From positions 1-42,104 of the forward strand of contig JAJYUB010000031.1 of NCBI GenBank assembly GCA_021792795.1: DNA of 42,104 bases, in the 5' to 3' direction. The notes under the pieces are model-generated. The model was not told where the DNA came from. It worked only from the letters and a program-made list of their open reading frames with translations, and ran no database searches. Of the stretch, positions 9,032 through 20,109 are shown piece after piece. The translations under genes were made by a program, and so were the position numbers. The DNA is from Acidobacteriota bacterium (GTDB taxonomy: Bacteria; Acidobacteriota; Terriglobia; Terriglobales; Acidobacteriaceae). Position 1 is the first letter of the stretch. Every line of letters begins with the position of its first letter.

Positions 9032-9726
9032 GGCCGCACCTCACAACTTGGTCCATGGCGCAGTCCCAGAACGGGTTTCAGTGCAGCCATTCCGCGATAG
9101 AGGCGCGACTTGACGGTGGACAGTGGAGCGCTGCTGATTTGCGCGATTTCTTCCAGGGACATCTCCTCGTGGAAGCGCAGGACCAGCACCTCGCGGTACA
9201 GCGGGTGCAAGGCGAGAAGCGCGCGGCCGACCCGAGCGGCCTGCTCTCCAGACTGAAAATGATCGAACGGCGAAGGCAGATCGGCGGCGATCTCGACAGG
9301 GCGGTCGTTATCCGGGTCCGTCACTTCGTCGAGACTGATGGTCACGCGTTTCCGAGTGTGGTCGATCATCAAATTCCGCGCGATGGCAAACATCCAGGTC
9401 TCGAAGCGGGAGCGTCCACTGTATTGAGAGCCGCGCTCCAATACGCGAAGCCAGGTCTCCTGAAACAAGTCCTGCGCCAGGTCGCGGTTGCCGACAAGAA
9501 ACAGCAGGTAACGGAACAGGCGGTGTTGATAAAGTTCAATCAATTGCTCGATCATTTCCGGATCGTGGCGACGAAGCGCGGCAACGATTTCCGCGTTGGC
9601 TGCGTGTGCCTGCTGGGTGTCGATGAGCGTGGATGCGTGGGTGGCTGCCATGGTCTCTTTGGAAGAGACGTCGCCCCGGGGCAGAAAGACGCGCTGAACG
9701 ATGGAATTTTCTTTGAATCGCTGCAT
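9028..9726 (-). CDS. ECF-type RNA polymerase sigma factor
   Basis: About 232 residues of the sigma-70 ECF group. Region 2 (about 50-120) contains RDLAQDLFQETWLRVL and the helix ARNLMIDHTRKR. Region 4 (about 165-220) contains the helix-turn-helix EEMSLEEIAQISSAPLSTVK. A 45-residue N-terminal extension precedes region 2. The start at 9726 is preferred: TAAGAGGG (9733-9740) sits 6 nt upstream, whereas the ATG at 9732 abuts it. It is divergent from rlmB and is followed directly by the coupled membrane protein. Confidence 0.93.
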   Translation of the reverse strand: MQRFKENSIVQRVFLPRGDVSSKETMAATHASTLIDTQQAHAANAEIVAALRRHDPEMIEQLIELYQHRLFRYLLFLVGNRDLAQDLFQETWLRVLERGSQYSGRSRFETWMFAIARNLMIDHTRKRVTISLDEVTDPDNDRPVEIAADLPSPFDHFQSGEQAARVGRALLALHPLYREVLVLRFHEEMSLEEIAQISSAPLSTVKSRLYRGMAALKPVLGLRHGPSCEVRP

Positions 9727-9850
9727 GGCCATCCCTCTTATTTTTTCACGATTCGGGGGCGCAAGCTGAAAGAAATGCCGTCGTTGAGGGGGCGGCTCTG
9801 GCGAAACTTAGGCGAAAGTAGGTCGGGCTGGCAAGGGTACACTACTCCTT

Positions 9851-10654
9851 ATGCAACTGTTGTACGGATTGCACGCCGTGGAAGAGGCAATTCGCTCGGG
9901 AAATCGCCGCCTGGAATCTGTGGCGATTTCGCGCCAGCGGCAGGACGCGCGGCTGAAGAGCCTCGCGGAGGCTTGTCATGCGGCAGGGATTCCGGTGCGG
10001 CTGGAGCCGAAAGAGCAGCTAACGCGGCTGGCGCGTACAGAGGCCCATCAGGGCGTGGTCGCGGTGGTGGCGGAGCGGGGATATTCCTCGCTGCAGGAGC
10101 TTTCGAAGCCCCGTGGCGCGTATCTGTTCTTATTAGCGCTGGATGGGATCGAAGACCCTCACAATCTTGGAGCGCTGCTAAGGACCGCCGACGGGGCCGG
10201 GGTGGATGGGGTGGTCCTGCCCGAGAGGCGAGCCGCCGGAGTGAATGCGACGGTAGTGAAGACTTCGGCTGGCGCCGCCGAGCATGTCCACATTGCGCGA
10301 GTGACGAACCTGGTGCGCGCGCTGGAGGAATTGAAACGAGAGAACGTCTGGTGCGTGGGATTGGACGAATGCGGCGCCACGAATTACGACGTTTTCGATT
10401 ACCGGTGCAATTGCGTGCTGGTTTTGGGCGCGGAAGGCAGCGGGTTGCACGATCTGACCCGGCGCACCTGCGACCATCTGCTGCGGATTCCCATGGTGGG
10501 GCAAGTGTCGTCGCTGAATGTGTCCGTGGCTGGCGCCATTGTGATGTATGAGGCGGCGCGGCAACGGCGCGCGGCGATGGTAATGCCAGCGGCAGAGGAG
10601 GCCGGTTCAGGGTCAGCTCGACCGAAGCGGCCGATCAAGGGACTGGGTTCATGA
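9851..10654 (+). CDS. rlmB: 23S rRNA (guanosine-2'-O-)-methyltransferase RlmB, SpoU family
   Basis: This enzyme methylates the 2'-O of a guanosine in 23S rRNA (G2251 in E. coli numbering). The N-terminal substrate-binding domain (about 1-75) starts LLYGLHAVEEAI. The SPOUT catalytic domain (about 95-250) shows the three SpoU motifs: DGIEDPHNLGALLRTADGAG, VLGAEGSGL and IPMVGQVSSLNVSVAGAI, forming the knotted SAM pocket. The length of 267 residues is usual. Its TGA overlaps the ATG of the next gene (ATGA, 10651-10654), so the two are translationally coupled even though their functions look unrelated. Confidence 0.95.
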   Translation: MQLLYGLHAVEEAIRSGNRRLESVAISRQRQDARLKSLAEACHAAGIPVRLEPKEQLTRLARTEAHQGVVAVVAERGYSSLQELSKPRGAYLFLLALDGIEDPHNLGALLRTADGAGVDGVVLPERRAAGVNATVVKTSAGAAEHVHIARVTNLVRALEELKRENVWCVGLDECGATNYDVFDYRCNCVLVLGAEGSGLHDLTRRTCDHLLRIPMVGQVSSLNVSVAGAIVMYEAARQRRAAMVMPAAEEAGSGSARPKRPIKGLGS

Positions 10655-12672
10655 ATTTTAAGCGGCATTCGCCAGGCTTCATTCTTTTGTTGTTCATGGC
10701 CGGCAGCGCACTGGGGCAGCAAACCGATCCAGCCCAGGTCTCGTCAAGCAATGGGCAAGTTATTTTTTCCCGTGGAGACGACAGCGCAAACGCTGCTGAT
10801 AATCCGGCGCCGGGGTCTCGATCGCAGGCGGCCGAGGCTTCACCGACTGCGCCTCCCGCGTCGTCGAACGCGACGCTTGCGACGGATGCCGAACGCACTT
10901 CGCTCACCTATATTTCCTATGATTTTGAGGTGCATCTGGAACCGGCGCGGCATTCGATTGCAGTGGAAGCACGTCTGGTGGCGAGGAACAGCAGCGAAAA
11001 GCCCCTGGACCGGATCGCGCTGCAACTGTCCTCCTCGCTCCAGTGGTATTCCATTCAGGTGGATGGCAGTCCGGAGAAGTTTCAGACGGAGACGGTGGAT
11101 AGCGACATCGATCATACGGGCGAGCTGACGGAGGCGGTCGTCAAGCTGGCGAAGCCACTTGCGGCTGGAGCCACGATCCGGATGAACGCGATTTACTCGG
11201 GCACAATCAGCCAATCAGCCGAACGTCTGCTGCGCCTGGGAGCGCCAGCGAAGGTCGCCGAATCCTCGGAATGGGATGCGATCGGCCCGGATTTTGCCGC
11301 GCTTCGCGGGTTCGGCAATGCGATCTGGTTCCCGGTTTCAACGGCCCCGGTGCTGCTTGGCCAGGGACCGGAGATGTTCGATTCCGTCGGCAAGTGGAAG
11401 CTGAGAGAGTCCGATGCCCATGTTGCGATGCGCGTGCTGGTGGAATACCTGGATGTGAAGCCGACCATTGCTTTCCTGAATGGGTACGCGGTGCGGCCGG
11501 ATGGGGCGTCGCCGGACAAATCGGTTGCGTCCACAGTCTCGCCAGCTTCCGCGAAAGGGCCAGCCGGAAGCGTTCCGTCGGCGGCAAAACAAGGTCCAGC
11601 TTTTGTCGCGCCGCCCGAAGCCGATGCTGGCAATACGGTCTTGCAGGTGGTTTCCTTTACCCTGCCATCCACGCGGTTGGGATTCGCGCCACTCAGTTTT
11701 TTCGTGATGTCCGCGGGGCGCGAGGGCGTGCCGGGATTGGACATCTACTCGCGAGCCGACAACCAGGCGGCGGCCTCGACGTATCGGAGCGTGTTCCAGC
11801 AAACTCGTATGGCGGTCGAACAATGGTTGGGCCCGCGCCCTAAGCGCCCGGTTGTGCTGGTGGAGCTGCCGAACGGCGACGATCTGCCGTTCGAGGAGCG
11901 CAATGTTCTTTTTCTCCCTCTAAAGGCGGGTAGCGACAGCGACACGATCGGCCCGGCGATGGCACACATGCTGGGCCATGCCTATTTTGCGTCTCGACGA
12001 GTTTGGCTGAATGAAGGCGTTGCGCAGCTCATGACGCTGCTGTGGATCGAGCAACGTGCCGGTCTCACCACGGCGATCGATCAGATGGGTTCTCATCGCG
12101 CTGCGCTCGCGATTGCCGAGACAGCGGACCCTGGAGTCAATCCAGGGCAGAGCCTGATTGAAGCCTGGAGCGATATTTACTATCGCGACAAGGCCGTAAA
12201 TGTGTTGTGGATGCTGCGCAACATTGTGGGAGACGAGGCGCTGGGGAAGGCATTGCAGGCGTACACCCCGGCAAACGATCATGAGCCGAGCTATTTTCAA
12301 ATGCTGCTGCAGAAGGCCTCGAACAAAGACCTGGAATGGTTTTTTGACGACTGGGTGTATCGCGACCGGGGATTGCCTGACCTGCACATCGTCAGCGCCT
12401 ATTGGCGACCGATGCTGAATAAGAACAGCTCCGGCAAAAACTATCTGGTTTCGGTGGACGTGCAGAACAATAGCTTTTGCGCTGCGGAGGTGCCTGTGAC
12501 GGTGGCCTCCGCGTTCAGCACTCAGACCCGGGAGCTGCTTATACCGGCCCATACCAGTGCGTCGTTGCGCATGCTGCTCGACAGCAAACCGGCACCGGTA
12601 GTTGTGAATGATGGCAGCGTGCCGGAAACTGAAAGCAGCCGTCATGAGCAGACTGTCATTGCCGCCCAATGA
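10651..12672 (+). CDS. Exported M1-like peptidase homologue with degenerate active site
   Basis: A 673-residue protein with a signal peptide (residues 1-22, ending GSALGQQ). A beta-rich N-terminal region (about 80-190) resembles the M1 aminopeptidase N-domain. The gluzincin-like catalytic region is about 385-575. Where peptidases have HExxH, this has HMLGH (H439-H443), so the catalytic Glu is replaced by Met440. The downstream WLNEG Glu (E455) is kept, 12 residues after H443 instead of the usual 19 or so. The C-terminal segment has the usual helical WFFDDWVYRDRGLP pattern of M1 relatives. It is therefore likely inactive as a protease, or works as a binding or chaperone protein in the periplasm. 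It is coupled to rlmB by an ATGA overlap. Confidence 0.8.
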   Translation: MNFKRHSPGFILLLFMAGSALGQQTDPAQVSSSNGQVIFSRGDDSANAADNPAPGSRSQAAEASPTAPPASSNATLATDAERTSLTYISYDFEVHLEPARHSIAVEARLVARNSSEKPLDRIALQLSSSLQWYSIQVDGSPEKFQTETVDSDIDHTGELTEAVVKLAKPLAAGATIRMNAIYSGTISQSAERLLRLGAPAKVAESSEWDAIGPDFAALRGFGNAIWFPVSTAPVLLGQGPEMFDSVGKWKLRESDAHVAMRVLVEYLDVKPTIAFLNGYAVRPDGASPDKSVASTVSPASAKGPAGSVPSAAKQGPAFVAPPEADAGNTVLQVVSFTLPSTRLGFAPLSFFVMSAGREGVPGLDIYSRADNQAAASTYRSVFQQTRMAVEQWLGPRPKRPVVLVELPNGDDLPFEERNVLFLPLKAGSDSDTIGPAMAHMLGHAYFASRRVWLNEGVAQLMTLLWIEQRAGLTTAIDQMGSHRAALAIAETADPGVNPGQSLIEAWSDIYYRDKAVNVLWMLRNIVGDEALGKALQAYTPANDHEPSYFQMLLQKASNKDLEWFFDDWVYRDRGLPDLHIVSAYWRPMLNKNSSGKNYLVSVDVQNNSFCAAEVPVTVASAFSTQTRELLIPAHTSASLRMLLDSKPAPVVVNDGSVPETESSRHEQTVIAAQ

Positions 12673-12730
12673 AGCGATTCACACTGCACGGGAAGGGTGG
12701 GGCCAAACGTCAACTCACAGGAGACTGGCT

Positions 12731-13282
12731 TCAGGCGGCTTTTGGTCCGCCGGCGTTGTCCAGGCTGCGACGCTGCCACTCGTCCGCCATTCGACGGGCC
12801 ATGACTGGCACGCCAAACACGGCGCTGGTCAAAAGTGTCGTCGCCAGAACATCGTTGCGATAGAACGGAAGGCCGGCTAGATAACAGGTCGCCAAGCCCC
12901 CTGCTGTGTGCGGGTAGACCAGGGAACCGGCCCAGACTGCGAAGTTGCTGGCCAGAAAAAAGGAAGTTGACGAGGCGAGCGCCGCGCCGACGACACGTCC
13001 CGCATTCGCCCGTTTGCGGAGAATTGCGTAGCCCATCCAGCAGGCCCCCAGATACCACGCCCAGGTGACCAGGTAGTCCTGCACATGGAAGGGGTAGTTG
13101 TAAGCGAAGACGGTCAGGTAATAGTCCACGGCTGCCAGTACCAACACGGGAAGAATGAACAGCTTGGGCGAGCGTCGCGCGCCAAAGACGAGCAGCGAAG
13201 CTCCAACCGCCGTGAAGCTGAACCAGGGGTGCGGCAGGATGCGGGTAACGACCGCCACTAAAACGAAGAAATAGCTGAACAT
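12731..13282 (-). CDS. DUF6580-like integral membrane protein
   Basis: A 183-residue, five- to six-helix membrane protein with the pattern RILPHPWFSFTAVGASLLVFGARR near its N-terminus. I recognise this as typical of the DUF6580 family, annotated as putative transport proteins and resembling substrate-binding S components. The start ATG is preceded by an AGAGG site. It converges on the peptidase-homologue gene and is 177 bp from the next gene upstream. The substrate is unknown. Confidence 0.7.
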   Translation of the reverse strand: MFSYFFVLVAVVTRILPHPWFSFTAVGASLLVFGARRSPKLFILPVLVLAAVDYYLTVFAYNYPFHVQDYLVTWAWYLGACWMGYAILRKRANAGRVVGAALASSTSFFLASNFAVWAGSLVYPHTAGGLATCYLAGLPFYRNDVLATTLLTSAVFGVPVMARRMADEWQRRSLDNAGGPKAA

Positions 13283-13459
13283 TCGGTCCTCTTTATTTAT
13301 GTTATGACGGAAATGCGGAAAGCCCTAAGACTTTTCGTCTGGAGCTTTCATTGTTTCCGGTGCGCGAGATGCGGTCAAGGCAATTTTGACAGAATCAAAA
13401 TTAGTTTCTGTAGGGCAACAAGGTTGCCGCGACGCAAAATCCTCTGCGGTGGCGAGGAG

Positions 13460-14557
13460 TTATTTTTGCAGCTGGCCATTCATCCGCATCTCATCGACCT
13501 CTCCATTTGGGGCGATGGTGACGGCGCCGCCCAACGGATTGTTCCTGCGCCCGCGAAGAAACAGTACGTTATAGGCGAAGCGCAGATCCTCGAATCGTAC
13601 CTGGGTGCAATGCGCTCCGTTTTGAAGCGTGTCGAAGGCGCGAGCCTGCGTGACGTAAGGGTATTTCGACCAATCAAGAAAAGCGCGTCCCAGCCAGGAC
13701 CGCTGCGCGGCCAGGACCGCAGGGGTCTGGGGCTGCTTATAGTAGAGATCGTCCGGCGCCTGGCTGGTGAAGCTGTCGGCGCGGGTGTTCAAAATCGCAG
13801 TTTGATAAAAATCCTTGGTTTCGACGATGCCAAACCATTGGAAGACGTCGCCGGGATAGGGGCTGACCGTCATCCTGACGACGGGCCCGTTCCGATAGTT
13901 TTGCTGGGCCAGCAGGGCCAGTGCGCGGTCATGCTCCGCCCATCGCCAGCAGCCCAGGACGACGCCAAGGCTGAGAGCGAAAATCGCCCAGCCGCGTCCA
14001 CGAAAAAGAGGGCGGCGGACGCCGATCTCACGATCTGCCAAGCCCAGAATCGCAGGCATCAGGAGCGCAAGGAACAGCGCGCCAAAGAGGACAGGTTCAA
14101 AGATGAAGAAGATATTGCCCGCATACCAATGCGGGTTGATGGGGAACAACGGGCGGAGACCGTAATTATTGGTCCAGTCGAGCAGCAGATGGCTGAAGTC
14201 GGCGATGAGAGCGAGAAACCAAATCCAACCCCAGTGGACCGGCGGCGCATGTTGTCCACGGCCTGGCTGGCGGACCGCGTTATCCGGTGCTTGTTTGTCG
14301 ACGCGGCGCACGCGCCAGCGATGCCAGAGCCAGACGGCTCCCGTGACAAGCAGCGCCATGAAGGGCGCGCCCAGAAAAGTATGCGTGATGCCGCGATGAT
14401 GTTGAAACTCGGCAACCGGACCGCGCAGGCCCCAAAGCATGTCGATGTCCGGCGCTTCCGCGGCCAGCACCATGGTCAACGTGGCGTAGGCGGTAATGCG
14501 ATTGAATCCAGATCGCCCCAGGCACGCGCCCGTTAAAAGATGTGTGACCGGCTCCAT
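13460..14557 (-). CDS. YdjM/DUF457-type membrane-bound metal-dependent hydrolase
   Basis: A 365-residue membrane protein. The opening MEPVTHLLTGACLGRSG, then DIDML and HHRGITHTFLG, are hallmarks of the YdjM/DUF457 inner-membrane hydrolase family. These His and Asp residues resemble phospholipase-C-like metal ligands. At least five membrane segments are visible, for example at about 75-95, 110-130, 150-180 and 205-222. The C-terminal 130 residues are soluble and unlike the minimal family member, possibly an added periplasmic domain. It is divergently transcribed from ligA across 74 bp. The substrate is unknown. Confidence 0.8.
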   Translation of the reverse strand: MEPVTHLLTGACLGRSGFNRITAYATLTMVLAAEAPDIDMLWGLRGPVAEFQHHRGITHTFLGAPFMALLVTGAVWLWHRWRVRRVDKQAPDNAVRQPGRGQHAPPVHWGWIWFLALIADFSHLLLDWTNNYGLRPLFPINPHWYAGNIFFIFEPVLFGALFLALLMPAILGLADREIGVRRPLFRGRGWAIFALSLGVVLGCWRWAEHDRALALLAQQNYRNGPVVRMTVSPYPGDVFQWFGIVETKDFYQTAILNTRADSFTSQAPDDLYYKQPQTPAVLAAQRSWLGRAFLDWSKYPYVTQARAFDTLQNGAHCTQVRFEDLRFAYNVLFLRGRRNNPLGGAVTIAPNGEVDEMRMNGQLQK

Positions 14558-14568
14558 TCAATTTCTGA

Positions 14569-16668
<2,100 letters not shown>

Positions 16669-16689
16669 GGGCTAGCCGCTCCACTCCGC

Positions 16690-17814
16690 CTAGTTGGGCG
16701 CGTTGGGAGCGAAGTAGCCCTTTTCCGCGCTCACCTTGTAGCTGCGATCGTAGGCGGTGAGATAAATAGGCCGGAAAGCGCCATCCGCTTTAAAGTCGGC
16801 AGGCTTGTAGACAAGGGAGTACTGGCTGCGCAGCTCTTCCTGAATGCCCTGGAACGCTTCCGCCACATTTTCCATGCGTAGCGGGTTAAAGGCGCGCCCG
16901 CCAGTGGCTACGGCCATTGCATCGAGAACGTCGTCGCCGCGGTCGCGGCTGGGGCTATCGTTGGTGCTGATGGTGTAGATTGTGGTCGAAGCGCGCTGGC
17001 ACATTTTCACGGCATCGTCCAGCGTGGCGTGGCTCTGATCGTCCTCGCCATCGGAAAGCAGAATGATGGTCTTGCGGAGCGCCCCAGCGCGCGCAAGAGG
17101 GAGCATTTGATCGCGGCAAACGGTGTAGGTAGCGTCGTACAAGGCGGTGCCGCCTCCCGGGGAAAGCTTGCGGATGCCGGCGGCCAGGAGATCGCCGTTG
17201 TTGGTGTATCCCTGGGTGATGTCTGGAGTCACGTCGAAGCCCATCACGAACGCCTTGTCAACCTGAGGGCGCAAGACCGAGAGAAGAAATTCAATGGCCG
17301 CATTCTGCTCAAACTGAAAACGCGAACGGATGGAGCTGCTGGTGTCAATCATGAGACCGACCCGGAGGGGCAGGTTGGTCTGCTGGGTAAAGCTGTAGAC
17401 TTCGGCCGGGGCCATGTGGTTGTCGAGCAGGGAGAAGTCGTCCTCGGTCAAATTGCGAATGAAGCGACCATGCTTGTCGGTGACAGTGAAGATGAGATTC
17501 ACTTCATTGACGACAGTCGTAATGGTGTACGCGCTATTTGGCTGAGTGTCGGCAGACGGCTGCTGCTGGGCTGTGCGCGCCGATGAATTTCCAGAAGCGC
17601 GGGTGGAGGCTTGAGCGGCAGGCTGGGAGGCCCGACCGGCCGGGGCGGCAGCGGTCGACGCCGTCCGTTTTGCGGTCTGAGGCGCTGGGGCCGCGTTGTT
17701 TTGCGCTTGGGCGCGATTCCGTGTTCCCACCAGAATGGCGAGGAGAATGGTGGCGATACCCAGCCAATACCTGTGCCATCCGCAGTCCAGTTGGTCGTCT
17801 TTCCGGCCCATCAT
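16690..17814 (-). CDS. VWFA-related acidobacterial-domain protein
   Basis: A 374-residue exported or membrane-anchored protein. One N-terminal hydrophobic segment (about 15-35) precedes an Ala/Gln-rich linker. A strand-rich preamble (VFTVTDKHGRFIRNLTEDDFSLLDN-like pattern) comes next. A von Willebrand A domain follows, with the MIDAS DTSSS motif and the supporting GGTAL and SDGEDD motifs. I recognise the arrangement as the VWFA-related acidobacterial family (TIGR03436), a marker-like family for this phylum. Its precise role is unknown; such domains bind metal-dependent partners in the periplasm. It is the last gene of an lgt-like/rluD/VWA operon, 28 bp after the pseudouridine synthase. Confidence 0.88.
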   Translation of the reverse strand: MMGRKDDQLDCGWHRYWLGIATILLAILVGTRNRAQAQNNAAPAPQTAKRTASTAAAPAGRASQPAAQASTRASGNSSARTAQQQPSADTQPNSAYTITTVVNEVNLIFTVTDKHGRFIRNLTEDDFSLLDNHMAPAEVYSFTQQTNLPLRVGLMIDTSSSIRSRFQFEQNAAIEFLLSVLRPQVDKAFVMGFDVTPDITQGYTNNGDLLAAGIRKLSPGGGTALYDATYTVCRDQMLPLARAGALRKTIILLSDGEDDQSHATLDDAVKMCQRASTTIYTISTNDSPSRDRGDDVLDAMAVATGGRAFNPLRMENVAEAFQGIQEELRSQYSLVYKPADFKADGAFRPIYLTAYDRSYKVSAEKGYFAPNAPN

Positions 17815-17842
17815 CCATTCCAGTTTACCAGCGTCAAGGGGG

Positions 17843-18964
17843 TTATTTTTGTAGGATCGGCGATCTGAGCCGAGTTAGCCAACCCTGCAAATCGGTTGGC
17901 AACGGTGCTTCAAATTCCATGCTTCTTCCCGATCCGGGATGGGTCAACTTAAGCCGCGTCGCATGGAGGAAATTGCGATCGACAGAAATCGCTTGCTCCA
18001 GGGCTGCCGTCTTCTGAAGGCGAGTGGCTGGAGCCTGCAAGCGGGGAAGAATGTTCTGAGGCGCTCCATAGAGTGTATCTCCTACAACCGGATGTCCGAT
18101 CGAGGAGAGATGGACACGGATCTGATGGGTGCGTCCGGTTTCGATCTCAATTTCGAGCAGGGTGAAATGTCCGAAGCGCGATTCAAAGCGTTCCAGCACG
18201 CGATAATGCGAGACGGCTGTTCGACCTCCCATGCGACGCGTCGTCATACGCGTGCGTCGCTGCCGATCGCGGCTGATGGAAGCATCCAGCGTTCCGCGAT
18301 CGAGCTTCACCGATCCGTGGACCAGGGCAATGTAGGTTTTGTGGACCTCGCGATCGGCAAACATCTTCGAGAGCCGGCGATGCGTGGCATCCTCTTTGGC
18401 AACGACAATCAGACCGCTCGTCTGCTTGTCCAGTCGATGCACGATTCCGGGGCGCAGTGGGCCGCCTGTGGCGGAGAGAGTTGCCATGTGGTGCAGCAAG
18501 GCATTCACCAGCGTGCCTCGGTTGCGCGCGCTGTCGGTTGCGCCGGAGCCGGCATGTACCATCATGCCCGCAGGTTTATCGATGACAGCGAGAAAAGCGT
18601 CTTCATAGACGATGGCGAGGGGAATGTCCTCCGCTTCGGCGCGAAGGGCAGGTAGGGCGGCTTCGCCCAAAACCGTCACCGTTTCGCCGGCGCGCAATTT
18701 GCCGCTGGCTTTCAGCTTCCGCGTGCTGCCGTCGATGCCGCGGACCGAGACGCAGTTCCGATCGATCGACTGCTGCGCCTGGGCTCGGCTGACCGAATGC
18801 AAGCGTGAGGTCAGGAACTGGTCCAGTCGCTGCCCTATGCTTGGCCCGTCCACAGCAAATACGCGCTGTGCCTCGGCGGCGGACCCGGCAGACTTCTCCG
18901 CCGGTTCCTTGTCCAAGGCATGGGACGTATCTTCACTGGGGACATATTGGCGCGCGGGTTTCAT
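17843..18964 (-). CDS. rluD: RluA-family 23S rRNA pseudouridine synthase
   Basis: A 373-residue enzyme that isomerises uridines in 23S rRNA. An S4 RNA-binding domain (about 40-110, with RLDQFLTSRL) is followed by the RluA catalytic domain. The active-site motif GIVHRLDKQTSGLIVVAK has the catalytic Asp in HRLD. The GRTHQIRVHLSSIGHPVVGD motif completes the site. The start ATG at 18964 overlaps the stop of the preceding gene as ATGA (18961-18964), so translation is coupled. An open reading frame continues upstream through the neighbouring gene in another phase, but that part is a shadow. RluD rather than RluC is a guess; either specificity is possible. Confidence 0.92.
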   Translation of the reverse strand: MKPARQYVPSEDTSHALDKEPAEKSAGSAAEAQRVFAVDGPSIGQRLDQFLTSRLHSVSRAQAQQSIDRNCVSVRGIDGSTRKLKASGKLRAGETVTVLGEAALPALRAEAEDIPLAIVYEDAFLAVIDKPAGMMVHAGSGATDSARNRGTLVNALLHHMATLSATGGPLRPGIVHRLDKQTSGLIVVAKEDATHRRLSKMFADREVHKTYIALVHGSVKLDRGTLDASISRDRQRRTRMTTRRMGGRTAVSHYRVLERFESRFGHFTLLEIEIETGRTHQIRVHLSSIGHPVVGDTLYGAPQNILPRLQAPATRLQKTAALEQAISVDRNFLHATRLKLTHPGSGRSMEFEAPLPTDLQGWLTRLRSPILQK

Positions 18965-19749
18965 GATGCTCGCGATCGCGCCGGTCGTTGTTCCAGCAGC
19001 ATCAACGCGCCGATCGCGACCAGGCAGAAGGCGATGGCCTGGGCGAGGGACAGCGCACCGGAAAAAATCATCAGCCGATTGTCGCCACGATAGAAGTCCA
19101 GGAAGAATCCCGCGAGCCCGGAAGTCAGCATCCATGCGCCGGCCAATTCGCCCGCCTGGCGACGCCTTGGCAGCCACCCTAGCAGCAAGAGGCAGAGCGC
19201 CAGTTGCACCGCGAAGAGATAGAGTTGGAACGGCTGGAGCCTGACGTTGAGTGGCGTGCCGTTCCAGAGTGCCGCCCAGCGACTGTGAAAAGCAACGCCC
19301 CACGGAACGGAAGTGGGACGCCCGTAGTCGCAGCCTGCGAAGAAGCAGCCCAGCGCCAAAATCGCCTGACCCAGCGCCCATCCCGGGGCCACCGCGTCGA
19401 AAGCGATCAACCAGGGCATTCGCTTCAACGTCATGTAGAGCAGTCCGGCGGAAATGCCGAGGCCGAGTTCCGTGAGTACGGAATCGACGGTCTGCGGAAT
19501 TTTCATGCTGAGCATGAGGAATGGGTAAGAAAGAAAATCATGCCAGTGACCGGCGACCAGCAATAATTTAGAACCCAGCACGGCTGTGAAAACTGCAATC
19601 ATGCCCAGGTTCCACACCGCGTCCGGAGCTATTCGCAGGCGGGCAGCGGTCCGCATGGCGAGGGCCAGCCCTGCGATCAGGGCGATGGCGGCGAACACGC
19701 CATAGGTGGGAAGGCTGACAGGGCCGAGCGTGAAGAGGCGGGGATACAC
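18961..19749 (-). CDS. lgt: Lgt-like prolipoprotein diacylglyceryl transferase family protein
   Basis: A 262-residue, seven-helix membrane protein matching the length and topology of Lgt, which attaches diacylglycerol to prolipoproteins. The start MYPRLFTLGPVSLPTYGV fits the family. The signature region, normally GRIGNFxNGExxG with an essential Asn, reads LGCFFAGCDYGRPTSVPWGV here. The FLDFYRGDNR stretch near the end is typical of the Lgt C-terminus. It is therefore either a divergent Lgt or a paralogue. It is the first gene of the operon with rluD and the VWA gene. Confidence 0.72.
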   Translation of the reverse strand: MYPRLFTLGPVSLPTYGVFAAIALIAGLALAMRTAARLRIAPDAVWNLGMIAVFTAVLGSKLLLVAGHWHDFLSYPFLMLSMKIPQTVDSVLTELGLGISAGLLYMTLKRMPWLIAFDAVAPGWALGQAILALGCFFAGCDYGRPTSVPWGVAFHSRWAALWNGTPLNVRLQPFQLYLFAVQLALCLLLLGWLPRRRQAGELAGAWMLTSGLAGFFLDFYRGDNRLMIFSGALSLAQAIAFCLVAIGALMLLEQRPARSRAS

Positions 19750-20109
19750 AAGAGGAAGTAGAACAGAATCCCGCCGAAAACCAAACTGCGGGAGAAGAAT
19801 CGACGTAGGTAAAGGAGGAAAGGAAAACCGACCCGCGGGGCCGTATGGCAGTGCGCCGGTGAACCCGTCCTAAGACGGTGGGAACCCGCCGCGGCTCTTT
19901 AGGCATTCCGGACTGGCGGACAGCACACCGAGCCGATTATTCGAGTCGAGTTCCCTGTTCAATGAATGTAGGTTCAACCAGCGTTGACCACCCTACCTGC
20001 TTTGCAGGCCGGTTTCTACCTTGGATGCTAACTGGCAAGTGTCGGATTGGCAAGGCCGACTCTTGTCCAATGCAATTTCGGCAGTGGGTCAGTTTGAAAT
20101 CCGTGGGGG
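19750..20109. other. Intergenic with small hairpins, no gene seen
   Basis: About 360 bp lie between the lgt-like start and the ADOP stop. On the minus strand, CCGTC and GACGG form a hairpin around 19870, possibly in the lgt leader. CCTGC-TTT-GCAGG at 19996-20008 is another. I see no convincing coding frame. An Rfam covariance search would show whether the leader hairpin belongs to a known RNA. Confidence 0.4.

Noticed and set aside
18965-19381. N-terminal extension of the RluA-family frame
   Set aside because: It lies wholly antiphase inside the lgt-like gene; the ATG at 18964 with ATGA coupling is the natural start.
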